This document shows positions 35,664 to 42,949 of a stretch of DNA of 64,000 bases, in pieces (the first letter of the stretch is position 1; every line of letters starts with the position of its first letter). This DNA is from Pseudobutyrivibrio sp. (GTDB taxonomy: Bacteria > Bacillota > Clostridia > Lachnospirales > Lachnospiraceae): positions 124,001 through 188,000 of the forward strand of contig JAFYYR010000003.1 of assembly GCA_017557435.1 (NCBI GenBank). The letters are read 5' to 3'. The notes under the pieces were generated by a model. That model saw nothing but the letters and a program-made list of their open reading frames with translations, did no database searches and had not been told where the DNA came from. A program made the translations under genes and the position numbers.

Positions 35664-36833
35664 TTACAATGAATCCTCTATTATTTTAATCATTTCATTA
35701 AGTCTCTGCTCGTATGAGCAGGTCTCTTCAACGAGTTTTCTTCCTGCTGCTACAATGGCTTCACGCTCTGCGTCATGCTTCATGTAGTAGTCCACTTTTT
35801 CCAGCATATCTCTGCGGTCATAGTACCAGACAAGGTGCTTTTCATTCTCAAACTGCATAGGAAGCTCTGCCTGAAAGTTTGTGAGGCAAAATCCACCGGC
35901 GCCTAGTATATCGTATATACGAAGTGGAACACCACTTTTTATGTTTGGTATTGTCATGTTTAAATTGATTTTGGAACCTCTAAATACCTTTGGCATTTCC
36001 TCCCAATAATCCACTGCACCCTTGTAGTTAACACGTATTAAATCAGCTGTATTTGAGTTTGTGTAAATGCTTACATCATGGTGCTTTGAAAGCTCTATAA
36101 GTATGCTTCTTCTCTGCTTTTCCGCAATTTTAAATCCAAGTGTTGTAACAGAAAAAATAAGATTCAAATCAGATAGAGAGTCCTCTGATTTTTCTAACTC
36201 AAAATAGTTTTGAAGCTCCATCAAAATCTCTGGAGTAAGCATTCTATCGATAATATTTATCCCCTGCAAATCCTTTTGGGCCTCCATTGTAGCCTCAAAA
36301 TATCCTCGCAGATAATCAGGCAAAGTGTACTCCATTTTGTCGTAGGAATTCTTCTCATATAATGAGCCTACAAAGCTAATGTCATTAATGTATTTATCCA
36401 AATCACCAGAGTTCTTAAATAGATAGTCTATCCTGTCACAATCCACGGCCAGTGGCAGATGATAAACATGCTCCACGCCCATTCCTTTGAACTCTTCTAC
36501 ATTGGTTAAATCAAATAAAAAGATGCGATTTACATCGTTGAAAACCGACTTGTGATACATGGAAATAAGAGGATTATCGCAACTCCAGCACACATACAAA
36601 AGCCCGCATTCCTGGCACACATTTGAAATCAGTGGAAAGTAATTTACAGTGAAGAAAAAGTCGTAGGTGTCGGTCTTTATCATATCCTTTAATTCAGCTG
36701 CAAATTTTTCATCCACATCATAATTAAGAAGGTCCTGATAGACCTCCTTAACTTCAAATCCCATTTTCTCAAATGTAAACTTTATGTCTTTATAATTGTA
36801 GGCTTTCCACCTATACATCAAAATCTTCTTCAT
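35664..36833 (-). CDS. CgeB-like glycosyltransferase (DUF3880 plus GT1-type domain)
   Basis: 389 residues. An N-terminal DUF3880-like half (CWSCDNPLISMYHK, HLPLAVDCDRIDY) is joined to a C-terminal glycosyltransferase half (GSKINLNMTIPNIKSGVPLR, then LGAGGFCLTNFQAELP) seen in CgeB spore-maturation proteins and flagellin glycosyltransferases. It is 14 bases after the GT2 gene and close to flagellin. I infer modification of flagellin or another surface protein, but no direct evidence shows the acceptor. Confidence 0.82.
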   Translation of the reverse strand: MKKILMYRWKAYNYKDIKFTFEKMGFEVKEVYQDLLNYDVDEKFAAELKDMIKTDTYDFFFTVNYFPLISNVCQECGLLYVCWSCDNPLISMYHKSVFNDVNRIFLFDLTNVEEFKGMGVEHVYHLPLAVDCDRIDYLFKNSGDLDKYINDISFVGSLYEKNSYDKMEYTLPDYLRGYFEATMEAQKDLQGINIIDRMLTPEILMELQNYFELEKSEDSLSDLNLIFSVTTLGFKIAEKQRRSILIELSKHHDVSIYTNSNTADLIRVNYKGAVDYWEEMPKVFRGSKINLNMTIPNIKSGVPLRIYDILGAGGFCLTNFQAELPMQFENEKHLVWYYDRRDMLEKVDYYMKHDAEREAIVAAGRKLVEETCSYEQRLNEMIKIIEDSL

Positions 36834-36847
36834 TCTCTACCACCACA

Positions 36848-38710
36848 TTAGAAATGTAAGGTGTCCACACCATATGTACCGCGAATAATTCCAGTTAATT
36901 GCTGGTAGGTGGCGATGGCTTCGTCGGATTTGCCTGCTGCATCCAAATCTGCTATTTGCTTTAAGATAGCTTCCTCCAGATTGTACATCTCAGCAAATTT
37001 CTCTGGATCCTTTTCTTTTTCTTCTTTGATCATCTGGTACGTGCCATATAGCTTTGAAAATCTCTGGACTGTAGAATCCATTATCTTTCTCACGCCAATG
37101 GCATCCTTTAAAATCTTTAAGGCTTCTGTTGGATCCCCGTCTTTTTTCTCTGCAAATTCAACGAAAAATCTGCCCAAGGTTACCTCTGGCATAACCTCAT
37201 TTTTATCTGCCTTTTCTTCCATCCAAGCTGTGTGAAGCTCATGCCACTCATCCGTCATGGCGGCATACTGCAACAGCTTATCTAAAAGCTCGCTAAATGT
37301 GAAGAAATCACCCTCTAAGAGGCGACGCTCCATAAGTCTAATATCGCAGAAAAGATTCATTTCCTTTTCACGGTCTGTGGTCTTAAATGCGGATTTTAAA
37401 TTCTTCCACATTGGCTCATCTATTTTTTCAAGATTCTCGTCTATCTCATGCTGAAGAACATCTCTAAATCCTGGTCTTGTGAAGAACTTATTTAAAACAT
37501 CCCTAAGCTCTTTTTTATATCCATACTCACAAGCCTTTATAACAAGCATTTTGATAAATCCACGGTTGAGTCTTACAACAGGAGAATTCCATGATATTTT
37601 GCGGTAATAATGTACGAGAGGACCAAAGTCATCATTCATAAGTCCGCAGGCCATCAAATAACAGTATGTTGTATTCTTGTGAAGCTCATCAAAGGCATCA
37701 AAGACAAAGATACCTCCCTGAATGAACATCTCACCCTTGTTATGCTCAAGCCTCTTCATTATCTCTAGATAGCGATTACAAGTCTCCACACATTCCTTTG
37801 TTTTGATGGTTACATAGAAGGCCTTAGCAGCATAGGTGCTTAGCTTTGCAACAGCTAAATCCATGATCTCATTGCGTTTAAGCTCATCATAATAAAACGC
37901 AATAAGCTCATCATATCTATCAAGCTCATCAAGTGCTATTGCTACACCACAGGCAAATGGACCTCGGTAACGGATAGCCTCTTCCTCTTTATTAACCCTA
38001 GCGTCTTCTAGAGCTTTCTTACATAAACTTAAAAGTTCTTCATGATATTTGCATGCCCTATACTCTTGAGCTAACTGATAAGGCCAGCGCAAGTTATCTG
38101 GCTGCTCCTCCATCATTTCCTTTAGAAGAGGAATGTTTCTCATGGAATGCTTGATATTATCCTCCTCAGATACGTATACGTAGCCAAAATGTCCCGCCTG
38201 GGCATCCATAAACATGGCATTGCCATACGCAGGTTCAATGTACTCATGTACCTTTCCAATAAATCTAGTCTGTGGAGTCACAGAACACATACGCACCACT
38301 TCAATATCAGAGTATTCTATAGCTTCAAAATCCAGATAATTACGCTGATAATAGCCACCTATATTGTAGTCTGTACAGTTAGGCTGTTTAAAGAAATCGA
38401 TAATATATTTTGTGTCCAAAAACCACTCATCATCATCGATAAACAAAAACATCTTTCCATTGGCCTGATCGAGCTGGAAGTTTCTTGCTTTTGCAAAGTC
38501 ATTGCACCATGTAAATTCAAATACCTCATCAGCATATTTTTCGATGATAGCCCTTGTCTCGGGAGAACAACCAGTATCTACCACTTGAATTTCTGAGTCA
38601 ATTGCCTCTCGAATCGGCATTAATGACTTAAGGCAGCGCTCGGTTGTATCCGGTCTGCCACAGCATAAAAGACTGATTGTAAGAAGTTTTGTTTTCTCTT
38701 TTGTATTCAT
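36848..38710 (-). CDS. GT2-family glycosyltransferase with TPR-like C-terminus
   Basis: 620 residues. The N-terminal GT-A domain has ISLLCCGRPDTTERCLKSL, QVVDTGC, and KMFLFIDDDEWF with the metal-binding DDD motif. The long C-terminal part is alpha-helical, with TPR-like periodic repeats, and may recognise the protein acceptor, as in SunS-type and flagellin glycosyltransferases. AAAGGAG precedes the ATG. Flagellin is downstream by sequence position (39.4-40.9 kb), so flagellin glycosylation is plausible. Confidence 0.85.
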   Translation of the reverse strand: MNTKEKTKLLTISLLCCGRPDTTERCLKSLMPIREAIDSEIQVVDTGCSPETRAIIEKYADEVFEFTWCNDFAKARNFQLDQANGKMFLFIDDDEWFLDTKYIIDFFKQPNCTDYNIGGYYQRNYLDFEAIEYSDIEVVRMCSVTPQTRFIGKVHEYIEPAYGNAMFMDAQAGHFGYVYVSEEDNIKHSMRNIPLLKEMMEEQPDNLRWPYQLAQEYRACKYHEELLSLCKKALEDARVNKEEEAIRYRGPFACGVAIALDELDRYDELIAFYYDELKRNEIMDLAVAKLSTYAAKAFYVTIKTKECVETCNRYLEIMKRLEHNKGEMFIQGGIFVFDAFDELHKNTTYCYLMACGLMNDDFGPLVHYYRKISWNSPVVRLNRGFIKMLVIKACEYGYKKELRDVLNKFFTRPGFRDVLQHEIDENLEKIDEPMWKNLKSAFKTTDREKEMNLFCDIRLMERRLLEGDFFTFSELLDKLLQYAAMTDEWHELHTAWMEEKADKNEVMPEVTLGRFFVEFAEKKDGDPTEALKILKDAIGVRKIMDSTVQRFSKLYGTYQMIKEEKEKDPEKFAEMYNLEEAILKQIADLDAAGKSDEAIATYQQLTGIIRGTYGVDTLHF

Positions 38711-38734
38711 CGTTTCTCCTTTTAATAAAGTCGA

Positions 38735-38760
38735 AAAGGCCCGTCATCTGACGAGCCTTT
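38735..38760 (-). terminator. Terminator-like hairpin after 165-residue gene
   Basis: AAAGGCTCGTCA and TGACGGGCCTTT pair on the minus strand with one G-U pair, followed by TTCGACTTTATT. The U-tract is short, so some readthrough into the glycosyltransferase genes is expected. Confidence 0.65.
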
Positions 38761-38769
38761 AAATTTTAT

Positions 38770-39267
38770 TTAGTATGTTCCAACTACAAGTGGTCTGTAC
38801 ATTTCCTCTCCTTCTGTGAGTCCAGGTACATTGCCAAGGCAACTATCAATCAATCGATTGATTTCCTTGCTGACGATTGCCTTTTCCCCTGGTGCGTCAA
38901 CCAATCCTCTGAAGTCGTATACATCTATACTTCTTATTTCGATAATTCTCTCCTCGATATCCTTAAGAATGCTTGATAAGATAGGTTCGATATCGAGCTT
39001 GTGATCAATGACTAATTCTCTGTCATTTAAGTTCTCACTTATATCGTAAATCAAGTTGCAATATTTTTCAAATTTTTCAACGATATCTGAGTAGTCCATT
39101 CCCATGGATTCAAGATATTCTCCAAGCACTAAGGCTTTCTGCTGGCATTCGATTAAAGCTCTTAAATCGCCCTGGTAGTCATCTGTTCCACCATTTGCGA
39201 ATCTAGCATTTGCTGCGTAAAGCTCCAAAACCATCATTTCCATTTTGTTACGTGTAAAATATGCCAT
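38770..39267 (-). CDS. Hypothetical protein between flagellin and glycosyltransferases
   Basis: 165 residues from the ATG at 39267, with GAGG upstream; a frame to 39306 would add 13 residues. It is acidic and mostly helical (NKMEMMVLELYAANARFANG, GEYLESMGMDYSDIVEKFEK, ILKDIEERIIEIRSIDVYDF), with no signal peptide or membrane segment. I do not recognise the family. Its position directly after flagellin suggests a flagellar or glycosylation-related cytoplasmic role, for example a chaperone, but this is inference only. Confidence 0.75.
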   Translation of the reverse strand: MAYFTRNKMEMMVLELYAANARFANGGTDDYQGDLRALIECQQKALVLGEYLESMGMDYSDIVEKFEKYCNLIYDISENLNDRELVIDHKLDIEPILSSILKDIEERIIEIRSIDVYDFRGLVDAPGEKAIVSKEINRLIDSCLGNVPGLTEGEEMYRPLVVGTY

Positions 39268-39343
39268 ACGCCTTACCTCACTATCTATTAGGAAACTATT
39301 AGGCATCGCTTTCTGCCTGAATAGTTAGTTTTCTTTGTTAAAT

Positions 39344-39370
39344 ATCCCCACCCCTTTGAAGAGGTGGGGA
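39344..39370 (-). terminator. Strong hairpin after flagellin gene
   Basis: On the minus strand CCCCACCTC pairs with GGGGTGGGG with one G-U pair around a six-base loop. It is followed by ATATTTAAC, with few Us, so it may mostly protect the abundant flagellin mRNA from 3' decay. Confidence 0.75.
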
Positions 39371-39420
39371 TTAATTATTTTAGTTACATAATTCCGGTAG
39401 ATTAAGCACTTTTATAAATC

Positions 39421-40938
39421 TTACTGAAGGAGCTGAAGTACACCCTGTGTAGCCTGGTTAGCCTGAGCGAGCATTGACTGTCCAGCCTGCTGTAAGATGT
39501 TGTTCTTTGAGTACTCAACCATTGTGTCAGCCATATCTGTATCACGGATTCTTGATTCAGCTGCCTCTGTGTTCTCAACTACGTTGTCGAGGTTCTTGAT
39601 AGAGTGCTCAAGTCTGTTCTGTACGGCACCAAGTTCTGCTCTCTGTGCTGATACTCTCTGGATAGCATCTGTGATTGCATCGATTGCGTATGTCGCGTTC
39701 TTACCTGTTGCATCTGATACGTTGATACCTGCAATACCGATTGACTTAGCGTTCATAGCTTCAAGAGTAACGTTGATCTTGTTTGTCATGGCTGCGTCAG
39801 CACCTACGTGAAGGTTAAGTGTAAGTGCGTTCTGGATATTTACGAAGCCCTTTGTAATTGAGAAGCTGTATGTTGTAGATGTTATTTCCTTACCATCAAC
39901 AGTCTTCTTAATGTTGTGCTTTTCCCAAATGTAATCGCCAGCTTTAACTTTTCCGTCTGCAGAAGTAGCCTTTGCTACATCCATTGCTGCTGGGCCATCT
40001 GTTGCGCCGATTGATGAAGCTGCCTTAAGCTCGATTGCTACCATCTTGTAAGCTGCTGTAGCCTTGATAAGTGTTACATTAGCATCATCAATACCTGTTG
40101 AAGAATTGTATGAAGTAGAGAATCTTGTTACTTCATTACCATTATATTTTACTGTAGATCCCTTTGTAATAAGCTTTGAAAGGTATCCATTAGTAACCTT
40201 TGCATTTGCGATATCTGTACCGATTTCATCAGCATTGATTGTGTATGTCTTGCCATCGATTGAAATTGTATCGCCTGCTGTAAGCTTCCATGTACCTGCT
40301 GCTGTAGGTGTAGCACCTGCTGTATAGTACTGTGTTAAGTGAAGAGCCTCAGCTACTTCCTGGTTTGTAGAAGCACCGATTGTGTACTGTGTACCACCGA
40401 TTGTATATCTTTCGCCTGCCTCAAGTGATTCCATGGTGAATGTTGCTCTAGTAGTATTCTGGATTAATGTTCCATCCAAACCTGCATCATGTGCGTTGAT
40501 ATACATTCTTCTAAGTCCTACATCACCTTTAAGAAGGAATGTCTCGTTGAACTTTGTTGTAGAAGCGATACGATCGATTTCCTGTGTAAGCTGATCAATT
40601 TCGTTCTGGATATCACTACGATCTGATTCTGAGTTTGTACCATTAGCTGCCTGAACTGCTAATTCGTTCATTCTCTGAAGCATGTCATGAACTTCTGTGA
40701 GGGCACCTTCAGCTGTCTGTACTGAAGAAACACCATCTGAAGCGTTTGTAGAAGCCTGGCCTAAACCACGAATCTGCTTTCTCATCTTCTCAGAAATTGA
40801 AAGTCCTGCTGCATCATCAGCTGCTCTGTTAATCTTGTATCCTGAAGAAAGCTTCTCTGTACTCTTTGACTGTGCGTCTGTTGTAATGTTGAGCGTTCTT
40901 GATGAGTTCGCTGCCTGCATGTTGTGTTGTACTACCAT
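39421..40938 (-). CDS. hag: Flagellin
   Basis: 505 residues. This is the filament subunit, secreted by the flagellar type III apparatus. The conserved N-terminal D0/D1 region (MVVQHNMQAANSSRTLNI, KLSSGYKINRAADDAAGLS) and C-terminal D0/D1 region (RIRDTDMADTMVEYSKNNIL, ending TQGVLQLLQ) flank a central variable domain of about 230 residues, so the protein is longer than the minimal flagellin of about 270. I chose the ATG at 40938, with GGAGG eight bases upstream. A SigD-type promoter and CsrA-like leader precede it. Only one flagellin gene is in the window. Confidence 0.97.
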   Translation of the reverse strand: MVVQHNMQAANSSRTLNITTDAQSKSTEKLSSGYKINRAADDAAGLSISEKMRKQIRGLGQASTNASDGVSSVQTAEGALTEVHDMLQRMNELAVQAANGTNSESDRSDIQNEIDQLTQEIDRIASTTKFNETFLLKGDVGLRRMYINAHDAGLDGTLIQNTTRATFTMESLEAGERYTIGGTQYTIGASTNQEVAEALHLTQYYTAGATPTAAGTWKLTAGDTISIDGKTYTINADEIGTDIANAKVTNGYLSKLITKGSTVKYNGNEVTRFSTSYNSSTGIDDANVTLIKATAAYKMVAIELKAASSIGATDGPAAMDVAKATSADGKVKAGDYIWEKHNIKKTVDGKEITSTTYSFSITKGFVNIQNALTLNLHVGADAAMTNKINVTLEAMNAKSIGIAGINVSDATGKNATYAIDAITDAIQRVSAQRAELGAVQNRLEHSIKNLDNVVENTEAAESRIRDTDMADTMVEYSKNNILQQAGQSMLAQANQATQGVLQLLQ

Positions 40939-40960
40939 AATAAATTCCTCCATGAGATTC

Positions 40961-41019
40961 AGCTAAGTCCATTTAGCTTTTAAATCCGTTTTCTTGATAG
41001 CCCAACATCCGTGTCTGGC
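40961..41019 (-). promoter_or_regulatory. Flagellin leader hairpins with GGA loops (CsrA-like sites)
   Basis: On the transcribed strand the hairpin GCCAGACA-CGGA-TGTTGGGC (41000-41019, one A/G mismatch) has GGA in its tetraloop and sits about 70 bases before the ATG. A second hairpin, AGCTAA-ATGGAC-TTAGCT (40961-40978), with GGA in its loop, lies just upstream of the ribosome site. ACACGGATGT matches the known CsrA consensus ACARGGAUGU at nine of ten positions. The flaG leader has the same ten bases. Confidence 0.6.
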
Positions 41020-41092
41020 CTGGTTATTAAATTTGATTTTTTCTAAAGATTCGAATTCGATTTTGCAAGGGTAATTGTTCCTTACACCTTAT

Positions 41093-41119
41093 TTATCGTT
41101 TCCATGTCCAAAAACTTTA
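41093..41119 (-). promoter_or_regulatory. SigD (sigma-28) promoter of flagellin
   Basis: On the minus strand TAAA (41116-41119), 15 bases, then AACGATAA (41093-41100) matches the flagellar sigma pattern TAAA-N15-GCCGATAA at six of eight -10 positions. It lies 155 bases upstream of the start codon. Confidence 0.8.
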
Positions 41120-41182
41120 CCCCTTTTTAAAAAAATTTTTCATTTTGTATCAATTTTCTCATTTTATGTGCAATATAAAAAA

Positions 41183-41219
41183 CTCGCAGAACCCTTGATT
41201 TTGCTAGGTTTCTGCGAGC
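41183..41219 (-). terminator. Minus-strand terminator upstream of flagellin promoter
   Basis: CTCGCAGAA-A-CC pairs with GG-G-TTCTGCGAG and is followed on the minus strand by TTTTTTATATTG. It would stop transcripts entering from the FlgN-like gene or the repeat array at 41571-41836 before they reach flagellin. Confidence 0.85.
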
Positions 41220-41570
41220 TGAAAATTTATCTGAAAATAGCTCAAATAATTTGTTAATTTAATCTAAATTTTACTAAAATCCCCTGTTTTCAGGGCTTCC
41301 TTTACCATTACTTTTTATATAATTCCTCTAATTATATCTATATATTAATCTTATTATTAGTTTCTATATATCTCATATATTTATAATCTTATTCTTCTCT
41401 TTTTGCGTCCCTATTCCATTTATTTTCAATTATTTATCTATTAAAAGCTCACCTGACCTTCTATAATTCCTTCTAACCTATATATTTATTCCTCAACTAA
41501 TGTTAATTCTCTTTACCTTCTTTATATTTATGCTTTCTGGGATATCTACATACTCTATCACTTTTTGTAA
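41220..41570. other. Pyrimidine-rich AT-rich non-coding stretch
   Basis: About 350 bases without an open frame of interest. The plus strand is rich in T and C (repeated TTCCTCTAATTATATCTA-like words), so the minus strand is purine-rich. A small CCCTG-TTTT-CAGGG hairpin lies at about 41282-41295. Nothing else recognised. Confidence 0.6.
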
Positions 41571-41836
41571 TTGTCCGCAGCTTCTCGAGAATCATTAGTT
41601 TTTCGTTGCGTTCGGAAAATAATCCTCCCAATATCGGCATTTTTGTCCGTGGTCTTCAAACAAATCTTAATTTCTCGTTGCCCTCGGACACAAAACTACT
41701 GTTTTTCACTATTTTTTGTCCGCGCCCAACGTATAAATAAGCAACATTCTTCATTCGCAGACAAAAATCGCCTTCTATAAATTAATTTTGTCTGTCGCCT
41801 ATGCAGTTACAGCCTCTATCATCTTTACACGGACAA
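41571..41836. repeat. Four-unit array of imperfect inverted repeats, 72-73 bp pitch
   Basis: TTGTCCG (or TTGTCTG) begins at 41571, 41643, 41716 and 41788. In each unit a CGGACAA-like complement begins exactly 42 bases later (41613 CGGAAAA, 41685 CGGACAC, 41758 CAGACAA, 41830 CGGACAA). Units 1 and 2 also share TCGTTGC before the second arm. The centres otherwise differ. The array lies between the FlgN-like gene and the terminator upstream of flagellin and would be in a minus-strand 3' untranslated region. Confidence 0.8.
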
Positions 41837-41880
41837 TCTCAACACTAGGAAAGGTCTATACACAAATCCTTACAGCTAAT

Positions 41881-42363
41881 TTATTTCTTTTTATCTAAGA
41901 AAGATGGGTCATCTGCTTTATTATGAGCCATCATATTTTTATAATATGAGGTAACCACATCGTTAGACTTTTTAATCTCCCTTACCTCTTTTTTAATATT
42001 GGCAAATCGAGTCTTGGCGTATTCTTTATTTTTGTATTCTGTTGCCTCTACGTCTGCAGTCAAGTCTGTGACCTTTCTAATTAAATCCTGCATAATGCGA
42101 ATTTCATCAGCATAAGTCTCTCTGTCTGCTTCTATAATAGTCTTCACTCTTCCAAAAAGCTGCTCAAATCCCTCATCAAGCATAATGATTCTCTCAATGA
42201 GCTCAGACTTCATATTCATATTCTTCTCTAAATCATCTGGCGTAGTGTTTGGGTCCTGGAGTATAGCTGCCTGTTCTTGATTTCTAATTAAAAGCACACG
42301 CAAAATGTCCGCCTTTTTCTCAAGTGATTCTCTAAGCATTACTACGTAATCCATATTATCCAT
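41881..42363 (-). CDS. FlgN/FliT-like flagellar chaperone
   Basis: 160 residues, nearly all predicted helical (MLRESLEKKADILRVLLIRN, MKSELIERIIMLDEGFEQLF), with a lysine-rich C-terminus. The size and the pattern of two long helices with an N-terminal 'xLxxLLxKxxxIL' stretch fit FlgN-type export chaperones for hook-associated proteins, but the match is structural rather than motif-based. It follows fliS after a terminator, so it may have its own promoter in 42364-42450. AGGGG precedes the ATG. Confidence 0.65.
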   Translation of the reverse strand: MDNMDYVVMLRESLEKKADILRVLLIRNQEQAAILQDPNTTPDDLEKNMNMKSELIERIIMLDEGFEQLFGRVKTIIEADRETYADEIRIMQDLIRKVTDLTADVEATEYKNKEYAKTRFANIKKEVREIKKSNDVVTSYYKNMMAHNKADDPSFLDKKK

Positions 42364-42450
42364 GATTTACCCCTCTTCTTAAATATCTATGTCTAGAATC
42401 TGATTATCATTTCTTCTATTAATATAATAAATGTTTATAAACAAAAAAAC

Positions 42451-42472
42451 GACCCCTCTTTTTAGAGGGGTC
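42451..42472 (-). terminator. Rho-independent terminator after fliS
   Basis: The perfect arms GACCCCTC and GAGGGGTC around TTTTTA, with a minus-strand GTTTTTTTG tail, lie ten bases past the fliS stop. This ends the flaG-fliD-fliS operon. Confidence 0.95.
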
Positions 42473-42482
42473 ATAAGAATCA

Positions 42483-42893
42483 TTATCCAGCGATATCATT
42501 TGCGCCATCAAGTTTCTTGCCATTTGCAGTAAGCTTCATAACGTCCTTCCAAGTATCTCGCATTGTACGAAGGTGCTTTAATACCTCCTGCAATGTCTCT
42601 GGATCCTTGTCTATCATTGCATGTCTAAGGCAACTTCTAAGATATGTATATACAGCCTGGAAGTCCTTAGCTACAGGATATTTTTCATCCAATGTAATCT
42701 CAAACTCTTCAATAATTCTATCAGTCTTTCTGATATTATTGTGAGCCTTTTCAATATCATTGTTTTCGCATGCTACTATGGCTATATTGCAAAACTTGAT
42801 TGCACCTTCATAGAGCATAAGAGTCAGCTCTGCGGGAGAAGCTGTTAAAATTCTGTTTTTTGCGTAAGCGTCGTAACCGTTCATTGGTGTCAT
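42483..42893 (-). CDS. fliS: Flagellin export chaperone FliS
   Basis: 136 residues, all-helical. It binds the flagellin C-terminus and delivers it to the export gate. The N-terminal YDAYAKNRILTASPAELTLM and LYEGAIKFC match the FliS family, as does KDFQAVYTYLRSCLRHAMI. It follows fliD by 57 bases with GGGAGG before the ATG. In other Firmicutes FliS also helps partner switching of FliW and CsrA; neither fliW nor csrA is in this window. Confidence 0.95.
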   Translation of the reverse strand: MTPMNGYDAYAKNRILTASPAELTLMLYEGAIKFCNIAIVACENNDIEKAHNNIRKTDRIIEEFEITLDEKYPVAKDFQAVYTYLRSCLRHAMIDKDPETLQEVLKHLRTMRDTWKDVMKLTANGKKLDGANDIAG

Positions 42894-42949
42894 AAAGATC
42901 GCCTCCCTGAATTTCTAATATTGCCTTTTATTACTTGCCCCGGCAAAGC

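Noticed and set aside
41571..41836. CRISPR array or integron attC array
   Set aside because: The centres vary and the conserved arms are only about 7 bases and inverted, no cas genes or integrase are present, and attC R-box sequences are missing.
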